Source: Hungateiclostridiaceae bacterium UBA3934
Lineage (GTDB): Bacteria; Bacillota; Clostridia; Acetivibrionales; DTU013
NCBI GenBank assembly: GCA_002385815.1
Contig: DGEE01000111.1
Location: 1 to 6,038, forward strand
Length of the DNA stretch: 6,038 bases
Reading direction: 5' to 3'
Each line of letters opens with the position of its first letter. Position 1 is the stretch's first letter. A program made the translations under genes and the position numbers. The notes below the pieces were generated by a model that searched no databases, was not told where the DNA came from, and was given only the letters and a program-made list of their open reading frames with translations. Positions 1 through 6,038 of this stretch are shown one piece after another.

Positions 1-1300
1 TCCCCACTTCACGCAGTATGAGCTGGACCCTGTCGTACTCCACATGCTCTGCGAACACAGCGGTAGCAAGTTTATTCTGCAAAACTCCCTGCATCTGATT
101 GAATAAATTGTCAGCCCATATCACTTTCTTCATATCTGTGCCGAAATAGGGAAGGAAGTGTGGCATGATCACCTTTCTGAAAACAGCCGCAGCCGTTTCA
201 AAATCGCCGATTCTGTCATTATATCCAATTCCCCGGAGCATCATTTCAAATCTCATCAGAAAGGGACGGTACTCCATCTTCAGGAATGCCTGGCTGAACG
301 AATCCATCAGGTCACTGATTTCTTCGAGAGTGAACGGGACGCTGCCGGCGATTTGCCCGGCCATGCCATCCAGTTCACGATCATTCAGTTCTTCAAATCT
401 CCTGCCGGTCATGTCGCGCTTTTCCGTATCCAGCGAGACATCAGGCATTGGTGCACAACCGCATGAATATCTGTATACCACTTTGCCTGGCACCTCAGTC
501 CACATTTGGATATCATAGCCTTCTATCAGCCGGTGTACGGTTTCACAGGCGTGATATCCCAGCTCTTTCCATGGGAAATAGACTGTGGTGTATGCAGGTG
601 ACGAGAATTTGCCAACCTCACTGTCCTCATAGCTTGTCACTGCGATGTCCTCTGGTACCCTCAGCCCTCTGTCTTTTATTTCTGCTATGACCCCTGTTGT
701 CTCTTCGTTATACAGCGACACGACCGCATCCGGTCTGATCTTTCTCTCATCCAGCAGTATCTTTATAGCCTTTCGTCCTCTTTCGCTTGCATCCAGCCCC
801 ATCAGTTCAGTCCGGTCCACGAACAGCTCCGGATCATAGATACCGAATCTCCTCATCTCCCTTAAATACACATCGGTCCGCCTGTCCGGCAAGAACGGAG
901 CAATATAAGCGATTCTCCTGTACTTGTGCGTTTCTATGAGATGATGCAGTATTTCACGTGTATAAGTCTCCCCGTTGAAATAGACTCCTGGGATATTGTC
1001 CCTTATAGATCCTACGCTGACCATGGGAATATCTCCGAACAACCTTTTGAAAAAGCTGTTATGTGTTGCTCTTGCCCATCCCAGGAAAATCAGCCCGTCG
1101 AACCTGAACTGGTTTATTTGTTCAAGCAGCATTTTCTCATGATATGTGCTTCTTACAGTCGAATGGACAAGGAAATGCCCGAAGCGTATGACATTGATGC
1201 CGTGCTCCTGTGCATACTCAGATACGCCCTTTGACAGCATATTATGGTATTCGTCATATGCATCCTCATCTATAAAGCCTATTGTCAGTCTTTTTCTCAT
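1..1300 (-). CDS. LacI-type sensor protein, paralogue of the kinase sensor (partial, 3' end outside window)
   Basis: An uninterrupted frame of 433 codons starts at the ATG at 1300 and runs off the left edge. Translated by hand, the product starts MRKRLTIGFIDED and aligns along its visible length with the sensor and linker of the upstream kinase. Shared blocks include GFIDE, VIRFG, DGLIFLGW, PMVSVG, GIYDP, YFPWKELGY (241-249) and SCGC (279-282). Residues about 3-280 are the LacI/periplasmic-binding-like domain, with no N-terminal helix-turn-helix. Residues about 300-433 match the helical linker of the kinase (MDSF, then FLPYFGTDMKKVIWADNLF). The output domain lies outside the window. A histidine kinase is the simplest guess from the paralogy; a GGDEF or other output is possible. 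Start is supported by AGGTGGAG 6 nt upstream and a 15-nt gap after the kinase stop, so it probably shares the operon transcript. Ligand unknown; the low similarity outside the blocks suggests a different specificity (inference). Confidence 0.92.
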   Translation of the reverse strand, partial: MRKRLTIGFIDEDAYDEYHNMLSKGVSEYAQEHGINVIRFGHFLVHSTVRSTYHEKMLLEQINQFRFDGLIFLGWARATHNSFFKRLFGDIPMVSVGSIRDNIPGVYFNGETYTREILHHLIETHKYRRIAYIAPFLPDRRTDVYLREMRRFGIYDPELFVDRTELMGLDASERGRKAIKILLDERKIRPDAVVSLYNEETTGVIAEIKDRGLRVPEDIAVTSYEDSEVGKFSSPAYTTVYFPWKELGYHACETVHRLIEGYDIQMWTEVPGKVVYRYSCGCAPMPDVSLDTEKRDMTGRRFEELNDRELDGMAGQIAGSVPFTLEEISDLMDSFSQAFLKMEYRPFLMRFEMMLRGIGYNDRIGDFETAAAVFRKVIMPHFLPYFGTDMKKVIWADNLFNQMQGVLQNKLATAVFAEHVEYDRVQLILREVG

Positions 1301-1306
1301 ATAACG

Positions 1307-1314
1307 CTCCACCT
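1307..1314 (-). promoter_or_regulatory. Ribosome binding site of the third gene
   Basis: AGGTGGAG lies in the 15-nt gap between the kinase stop (TGA at 1316-1318) and the ATG at 1300, with GGAG 6 nt from the start codon. It supports the start of the truncated third gene and continuous translation of the operon message. Confidence 0.75.
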
Positions 1315-1315
1315 G

Positions 1316-3871
1316 TCATGAAAATTTCAGTATAAATGTTGCCCCCTTATTTATGCCTTCGCTTTCAGCACGGATGTATCCGCCCATGTCCTCCATATAT
1401 GAAGCACAACTGTACAGGCCATAGCCGTACCTGCCTTCCTTTGTGGAATATCCATATTCGAACAGATTGTCCAGAAGGGCTTTGGGTATCCCTCTCCCAT
1501 TGTCTTCTATGCTAAGGTACTTGCCGCTCTCATCTTCATACAGCCTGACAGTCAGCTTCCTTTCCCCGGTTTCTGAATTTGCCAGCGCATCCTTCGCATT
1601 GGCAATGATGTTGAAAATGATAAAAAACAGTTTTGCCCGATGGACACGAGCCTTGAATCCGGGCATATAATCTTTTTCCACGGTTATATGCAGCTTTTCG
1701 AAGGAATCATAATTCAGTTTGAGTGCGTCATCGACTATAGGTGCTATCAGGAGTTCCTCAAGCCTGGAATCAACGCCCGCGTAGCTCTGCTGAGCAGCGA
1801 TAGCCTCATTGATGGTCCTTATTTTTGTCCTGAGCCTGGTCAAATTGGCAAGTAGCTGTTGGCGCAGTTTTTCAGCCGGACTGCCCAGGCGCAGGTAAAA
1901 CTCCATCAGCTTTTTGCCCTTCCTGTCAGTGCATATGAATTCCTCGAGTCTGTCGATGTTTTGCTGCACCAGATCGGCCGCCATGGCTATATCGTCGATG
2001 ACAGGCGAATTTGCACACTCTCCCAGTATATGGACCGAAACATTTACACTGTTTAGTATATTGCCTATGTTGTGTAAAATGTTTGCGGCAATATCAGCCA
2101 TACCTTCTTTCTGGGCATGCTCCACAAGCTTTTTATATGCGATGTCGAGTCTATTGAGCAGAACGATTCCATGCAGTGCTGTACTGATACTGGTCGCCAG
2201 GCTTTGGAAAAGCATCTCATCCGGTGTCCCGTCTCTCGTTCCAAACAATGCAAATCCCATGATCTCATCGGTTACATGCAGCAAGTAAGCCAGCGATACA
2301 TTGCTGAGTTCTTCTGCCTGTATCACTGCAAGCTGCTTTCTGAGGCTACCTGCCCTGCCGGTGGTTTCTTTCCTTTCGCCGTCACAGTATCTGAAGATCA
2401 GAACACTGTTGTCAAACAGATCCTCTTCCACATCAGAGCCGGTGAAAATGGAATTGGAGATAAATATATGGCATCTGTCTATACGAAACGATTTCATGCA
2501 TTTTTCAAGTGTGTCCAGCAGATTTTCCAGTGAAAATTCCAGAAAGAGCTGCTGTGTTATATCCTGGAGGATCTGGTCGTCTGCCTTGCTTTTCAGAGCG
2601 ACACTGCCGGTGACCGCAACTTCGTTTCTGCTCACCAGCACCTGTGCCTTGAGGAACAGATCCCCCGACCACAGCATCATGTCGATATCCGAAATAAGAT
2701 AAGGATAGAAGAGATATCTGATGTCGGCCACCAGCCTGCTTATGCCTGGAATGTCGCCGACATCACGAAGCTGTGCGTTCAGTTCAGACAGGAATATATC
2801 TCCGTCCCTTTGAACACATGACTCTATGAAGGAATCCACTATTTTTTTGAACAAGATGCCGGAGTCATTATATAGATTCTCCAGTGCCCGGATTATCGTT
2901 TCTTTCTCGACAGTTGTCATGACATCGGGTCCATACCCTGCAGGCCTGACCTGAACGGCATCTGCAGGTCTGACGTAATACGGCATGCATCCGCAGGATT
3001 CCCTGAATATGATCCTGACCTTATCCTCGATGGTCAGCTCTCTGTTACAACTACCTGTTCTCAGCAAGCCTGACAGCATTTTGCATCCTTCGTATCCAAG
3101 CTCTTTCCATGGGAAATATGCAGTAGTACATCCGGGTACCGAATACTTTGCAAAGTCGCCTTCTTCATAGCTGACAACAGCCATTTCATTGGGTATGTCG
3201 ACTCCTCTTCTCCTCAACTCCTGCATAAGAAGAAAAGCATCTGTATATGTCAGCGATATTGCTGCCCGGGCACCGATGCTGAGCAGTATGTCCACAACCT
3301 TTTTGATCCTGCCTGTCCGGTCTGAGGCAGGCGGAAGGAGATCGTTCCCGATATACAGTGACGGATCGTACAGACCCGATTCATTCATTGCAAATTCATA
3401 TGCTTCTTTTCTGTTGTCTTCCCTGTAATGCTCTATATAGGCGACCCTTTTATAGCCATGTGCATCTATCAGATGCCTGGTCAGCTTATAGATGGCCACG
3501 TCACCGGGGAAATATACACAGGGTATGTCACTGAAACCGGTTCCGATGCTGACCACAGGCATGTCTTTGAAACGCTCCACGAAATCATCCCGGTTGTACA
3601 TCGCTCCAGCCTGTGTCCACCCAAGAAACAGCAGCCCGTCCAGATCATACTGCTGTATGTGGTCAAGGATCATATCTACCTGATGTGAAAATTTGTAGGC
3701 TATATGAGAGGAGTAATAACCAAACCTGATAATCTCTATGCCCGACTCCCGGGCCGCTTCGGATATCCCGTACAGTATCTGGTTATGGTACTCGGTTTCC
3801 ATGTTTTCATCAAGAAAACCGAAAATATAACGGTCTTTCAGGACAGGTCCGGATTTCAGGTGATAAACCAT
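1316..3871 (-). CDS. Soluble histidine kinase with LacI-type ligand-binding sensor and GAF-like region
   Basis: Predicted cytoplasmic sensor kinase of 851 residues counted from the ATG at 3871. Residues about 14-290 form a LacI/periplasmic-binding-protein-like domain (GFLDE near the start, DGLLFLGW, PVVSIG, YFPWKELGY at 252-260) ending in SCGC at 292-295. No helix-turn-helix precedes it, and no signal peptide or membrane segment is visible. A helical linker (about 315-420) and a GAF-like region (about 435-570) follow. The kinase core has an H-box with H600 in ILHNIGNILNSV, an N-box with N758 in IIANAKDAL, a G1 box DNGRG at 790-794 and a glycine lid around 813-821 (STKEGRYGYGLYS). The lid has Tyr at places often His or Phe/Leu. 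The ATG at 3871 is preferred because AAGGAG stands 6 nt upstream. A TTG at 3889 would add six residues and overlap the upstream gene by 17 nt, with a poorly spaced Shine-Dalgarno. Likely phosphorylates the upstream REC-GGDEF regulator; sugar-like ligand is inferred from the fold. Confidence 0.95.
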   Translation of the reverse strand: MVYHLKSGPVLKDRYIFGFLDENMETEYHNQILYGISEAARESGIEIIRFGYYSSHIAYKFSHQVDMILDHIQQYDLDGLLFLGWTQAGAMYNRDDFVERFKDMPVVSIGTGFSDIPCVYFPGDVAIYKLTRHLIDAHGYKRVAYIEHYREDNRKEAYEFAMNESGLYDPSLYIGNDLLPPASDRTGRIKKVVDILLSIGARAAISLTYTDAFLLMQELRRRGVDIPNEMAVVSYEEGDFAKYSVPGCTTAYFPWKELGYEGCKMLSGLLRTGSCNRELTIEDKVRIIFRESCGCMPYYVRPADAVQVRPAGYGPDVMTTVEKETIIRALENLYNDSGILFKKIVDSFIESCVQRDGDIFLSELNAQLRDVGDIPGISRLVADIRYLFYPYLISDIDMMLWSGDLFLKAQVLVSRNEVAVTGSVALKSKADDQILQDITQQLFLEFSLENLLDTLEKCMKSFRIDRCHIFISNSIFTGSDVEEDLFDNSVLIFRYCDGERKETTGRAGSLRKQLAVIQAEELSNVSLAYLLHVTDEIMGFALFGTRDGTPDEMLFQSLATSISTALHGIVLLNRLDIAYKKLVEHAQKEGMADIAANILHNIGNILNSVNVSVHILGECANSPVIDDIAMAADLVQQNIDRLEEFICTDRKGKKLMEFYLRLGSPAEKLRQQLLANLTRLRTKIRTINEAIAAQQSYAGVDSRLEELLIAPIVDDALKLNYDSFEKLHITVEKDYMPGFKARVHRAKLFFIIFNIIANAKDALANSETGERKLTVRLYEDESGKYLSIEDNGRGIPKALLDNLFEYGYSTKEGRYGYGLYSCASYMEDMGGYIRAESEGINKGATFILKFS

Positions 3872-3872
3872 A

Positions 3873-5831
3873 TCATGCTCCTTGTTCAAGATCCTCCAAA
3901 TAATCTTCGAACGGCTTTGGTGAATTGAAGTGATAGCCCTGCAGAATACACCGCCTGGATTCGAGAAGTTGTTTCTGCTCCTGAGTTTCGATACCGCTGA
4001 TGATCACTTCCAGGTCCAGCATGTTGATGATGTCCATAAGTGAAAGCAGGAAACTGCGGTTCCTTTTGTCAGTCACGATATTCTGCACATAGGCTTTATT
4101 CAGCTTGATCATCGTCTCCTTCGGCATCTGCTGCAGGAAAGCAAATGCGGGATAGGCGCTCTCGAATCCGTTGACGGCGAACTGAACGCCCAGATCACTG
4201 AGCTCTCTGATGATAGTCAGTGCGCTCTGTGCAGCCTGAAAGGAAAACTTGTCCTCGAGATTGAGCTTGAGATGTTCCGGGGCGATCCCCGCCTCATGCA
4301 ATGCAGACTTGATTGTGCTGATAAAGCCAGGATGATAAAATTCCTTTGCCGTGCAGCTGATCATCATGAACAGATCCCTGTACCCGGCTTCATGGATCCT
4401 CCTGAGATACATCAGGGCTTTACGCAAAACATAAGTCCCGAGTAATATGATCTGATCTGATTTTTGTGCAATATGCAGGAACTGACCGGGCTCCAGCTCA
4501 CCGTATTCCGGATGGAGCCAGCGCACAAGCGCCTGTATGCCGACTACTTTTTCATCGCTGTTCACAAGGCTCTGCAGGTAGACCCTGATTTGATCCCTTT
4601 CTATTGCCTTTTTCAGTTCCTTTTCTGTTTTGATCTCATAAAGGTGCATATACGACTGAGAAAGCGCATGGAATCTGTAAACACCCTGTGTCCTCTTGGC
4701 TTCGTACAGTGCTATATCCGAATACTTGAGCAGCATATCGACGGGCACATTGCCGTTCATGTATATGCTGATACCAATGCAGCAGGAAATATCCACCTCA
4801 TGATTGGATATGAAGTACGGTTCTTTTATCATGTCTATCAGCTTCTGTGCTATTGCTCCGACTTCTTCCCGTCTGGTTTCATCTATTACAGCGGTGAATT
4901 CATCACCACCAAGTCTGAATATCGCTTTTACTCTGCCATCTTCACTGACATAGTCCGAGATCAGGCTGGCATGCTGCTCAAGCACGCTGGAAATCCTTTC
5001 AGCCACCTCTATCAGCAGCTTATCGCCAACATCATGGCCATACAGGTCGTTGACACTCTTGAAATTGTCCAGGTCGATATAGAATAATGAAAACTCATCC
5101 TTATGGTACAGCCCGTCTTCGGTCAGCGCCATAAGGGACTTGTAAAAAGACCGCCTGTTCAGGAGATCCGTAAGCGAATCATAGTGGGCGGAGTATGCAA
5201 GCTGCTGCTCCTTTTCTTCTCTGAGAGCTATCTCCTGCCTGAGCCTGTCCACAGTTTCAGTCAGCTCATTAGTTCTCAGCGCCACTTGCTTCTCAAGGTT
5301 CTCTATATGCTCTCTGACCTGCATCTTCAGGCTCCACTTCGTTGTCATAGCCAGTGCTATCTGTTTCAGCGAAACATTGTCGAAGGGTTTCCGTATAAAG
5401 AGAAGATTATCGTTCTGACCAAGCTTGGCAACGATCTGGTCCCATGAATAATCTGAATATGCTGTGCATATGACAACACCTACATCCGGGTCGATTTTCC
5501 AGATGCTCTCAATGGTTTCAATGCCGTCCATCCCGGGCGGCATCCTGACATCCATGAAGACAAGTGAATAAGGATGGCCGGATTCTTTGGCCCTCTTCAC
5601 CATTTCCACCGCTTCGCTGCCCTGGTATGCATCGTCTATGGAATACCTGATGTCTATGACTGCCTCGACCGTATCGTCTGCATCCTTCTCCCCAAACAAC
5701 TCTTTCTTCAGCAGCTGTGCTTCCTGATACTCCTCCATATTGACGGAGGAAGTTTCAAGTATGTACTTTATATCGTCGTGTATGTCTTTGTTGTCGTCTG
5801 CTATCAGTATTCTTCTTTGAAAATCTTCCAT
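3873..5831 (-). CDS. Response regulator diguanylate cyclase with REC, GGDEF and degenerate EAL domains
   Basis: Predicted cytoplasmic response regulator of 652 residues that makes cyclic di-GMP. The REC domain (about 6-165) has the acidic pair D12/D13, phospho-acceptor D94 in MDVRMPPG, T123 and K148 in KPF. ICTAYSDYSW (121-130) marks a recognisable REC subfamily, which also explains the variable insert at about 29-66. A charged helical segment (about 170-213) resembles a signalling helix. The GGDEF domain (about 214-385) keeps D218xLTDLLNRR, the metal-binding D253 in DLDNFK, ND at 261-262, GHDVGD and intact GGDEF at 308-312. No RxxD inhibitory site stands in its usual place. The EAL-like domain (about 402-645) reads QAL for EAL at 433-435 and lacks most metal ligands, so phosphodiesterase activity is unlikely. 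Start is the ATG at 5831, after a modest GGGGA at 5837-5841. It is the first gene of the operon and its stop lies 1 nt before the kinase start. Its likely partner is that kinase (inference). Confidence 0.96.
   Translation of the reverse strand: MEDFQRRILIADDNKDIHDDIKYILETSSVNMEEYQEAQLLKKELFGEKDADDTVEAVIDIRYSIDDAYQGSEAVEMVKRAKESGHPYSLVFMDVRMPPGMDGIETIESIWKIDPDVGVVICTAYSDYSWDQIVAKLGQNDNLLFIRKPFDNVSLKQIALAMTTKWSLKMQVREHIENLEKQVALRTNELTETVDRLRQEIALREEKEQQLAYSAHYDSLTDLLNRRSFYKSLMALTEDGLYHKDEFSLFYIDLDNFKSVNDLYGHDVGDKLLIEVAERISSVLEQHASLISDYVSEDGRVKAIFRLGGDEFTAVIDETRREEVGAIAQKLIDMIKEPYFISNHEVDISCCIGISIYMNGNVPVDMLLKYSDIALYEAKRTQGVYRFHALSQSYMHLYEIKTEKELKKAIERDQIRVYLQSLVNSDEKVVGIQALVRWLHPEYGELEPGQFLHIAQKSDQIILLGTYVLRKALMYLRRIHEAGYRDLFMMISCTAKEFYHPGFISTIKSALHEAGIAPEHLKLNLEDKFSFQAAQSALTIIRELSDLGVQFAVNGFESAYPAFAFLQQMPKETMIKLNKAYVQNIVTDKRNRSFLLSLMDIINMLDLEVIISGIETQEQKQLLESRRCILQGYHFNSPKPFEDYLEDLEQGA
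3878..3883 (-). promoter_or_regulatory. Ribosome binding site deciding the kinase start
   Basis: AAGGAG lies inside the last codons of the upstream regulator gene, 6 nt before the ATG at 3871. The regulator's TGA (3873-3875) and this ATG are separated by one base. This is typical of translational coupling and argues against the TTG at 3889 as the start. Confidence 0.75.
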
Positions 5832-5963
5832 AATATTCCCCGCTCTGGCGCAAGATTTTGGTTTTACTCTGACGGCTTATAAGAATACTCGACATGGCCC
5901 GCTGCACAGGCGCGATATCAAAACCGAGGTGCTCATCTGATGTCGATGGTTCGTCAAATATAT
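5832..5963 (-). promoter_or_regulatory. Long 5' leader with nested inverted repeats
   Basis: The predicted untranslated leader is about 132 nt and contains no obvious coding frame. It holds three nested complementary pairs: TGACG (5952-5956) with CGTCA (5870-5874), the 7-bp TCGACAT (5940-5946) with ATGTCGA (5889-5895), and GCAC (5929-5932) with GTGC (5904-5907). A further pair, GGTTTT (5920-5925) with AAAACC (5860-5865), crosses the outer pairs, so it would be a pseudoknot or an alternative fold. The arms are short, so this could be chance. I could not match it to a known riboswitch class, including the cyclic di-GMP classes. Confidence 0.35.
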
Positions 5964-5969
5964 ATATTT
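5956..5969. repeat. 14-bp perfect AT palindrome over the predicted transcription start
   Basis: AAATATATATATTT reads the same on both strands, starts directly after the TATAAT box and covers the predicted start site. It could be an operator for a dimeric regulator or just part of the AT-rich promoter melting region. Pure A/T palindromes arise easily by chance. Confidence 0.3.
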
Positions 5970-5998
5970 ATTATAATATTTCCAACAAATTATTTCAA
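5970..5998 (-). promoter_or_regulatory. Near-consensus sigma-70-type promoter of the operon
   Basis: On the minus strand TTGAAA (5993-5998) is followed by exactly 17 nt and then a perfect TATAAT (5970-5975), in a very AT-rich stretch. The predicted transcription start is near 5963, giving a leader of about 130 nt before the ATG at 5831. No other promoter of this quality was seen in the short gaps between the three genes, so this is the likely promoter for all of them. Confidence 0.8.
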
Positions 5999-6038
5999 TT
6001 TATATTGTCTGATTGCGCTGTGAACGAGGCGTACCTTG

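Noticed and set aside
158..1234. Several plus-strand open frames of 64-117 codons
   Set aside because: They are antisense to the truncated LacI-like gene, whose frame is continuous and homologous to the neighbouring sensor; none shows a family motif.
1301..1318. Terminator or promoter between the kinase and the third gene
   Set aside because: The gap is only 15 nt and is filled by a ribosome binding site, with no hairpin or T-run.
3872..3889. TTG at 3889 as the kinase start
   Set aside because: The candidate Shine-Dalgarno is too close, the codon is weaker, and it would overlap the upstream gene; ATG at 3871 has a well-spaced AAGGAG. It stays possible.
1443..3928. Many plus-strand frames and two short minus-strand frames of 61-138 codons
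   Set aside because: They overlap the 851-residue kinase in other frames and have no motifs.
4464..5087. Plus-strand open frame of 207 codons
   Set aside because: It lies wholly antisense to the GGDEF/EAL coding region, has no recognisable domain, and the minus strand carries clear conserved motifs there.
5574..5882. Plus-strand frame of 102 codons reaching into the leader region
   Set aside because: It is antisense to the REC domain, with low-complexity hydrophobic translation and no supported start.
5832..5963. Cyclic di-GMP riboswitch in the leader
   Set aside because: Tempting because of the cyclase downstream, but I could not find the conserved core of either known class, so only an unassigned structure is reported.
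5999..6038. Gene or RNA upstream of the promoter at the right edge
   Set aside because: Only 40 bases remain, with no start, stop context or structure that can be assigned.

Overview
The window is one side of a signalling operon. All three genes lie on the minus strand and are read from right to left. No gene is supported on the plus strand. Base composition is mid-range, AGA/AGG and ATA codons are common, and start signals are classical Shine-Dalgarno sequences. With LacI-type sensor domains fused to signalling outputs, this fits a spirochaete (Treponema or Sphaerochaeta-like) or a clostridial Firmicute. I cannot decide between them from the sequence alone.

Layout from the 5' end of the transcript: (1) 5832-6038 holds a near-consensus sigma-70-type promoter (TTGAAA, 17-nt spacer, TATAAT) and a leader of about 130 nt with nested inverted repeats. 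(2) 3873-5831 encodes a 652-residue response regulator with REC, signalling helix, GGDEF and EAL-like domains. The GGDEF domain keeps its catalytic motifs. The EAL domain has lost most of its metal-binding and catalytic residues, so the protein is predicted to make rather than break cyclic di-GMP. (3) 1316-3871 encodes a soluble histidine kinase whose input is a LacI/periplasmic-binding-protein-like domain with no helix-turn-helix, followed by a helical linker, a GAF-like region and HisKA-like/HATPase domains. (4) 1-1300 is the 5' part (433 codons) of a third gene, cut by the window edge. Its product is a clear paralogue of the kinase's sensor and linker.

The genes are packed tightly: a 1-nt gap between genes 1 and 2, a 15-nt gap between genes 2 and 3, and good ribosome binding sites at both. 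The simplest model is a cytoplasmic two-component pathway. A small ligand, probably a sugar or related solute, binds the LacI-like domain of the kinase. The kinase phosphorylates Asp94 of the regulator, and this sets diguanylate cyclase output. The third protein would be a second sensor with related but different ligand specificity. The phosphotransfer pairing and the ligand class are inferred from domain content and gene order.
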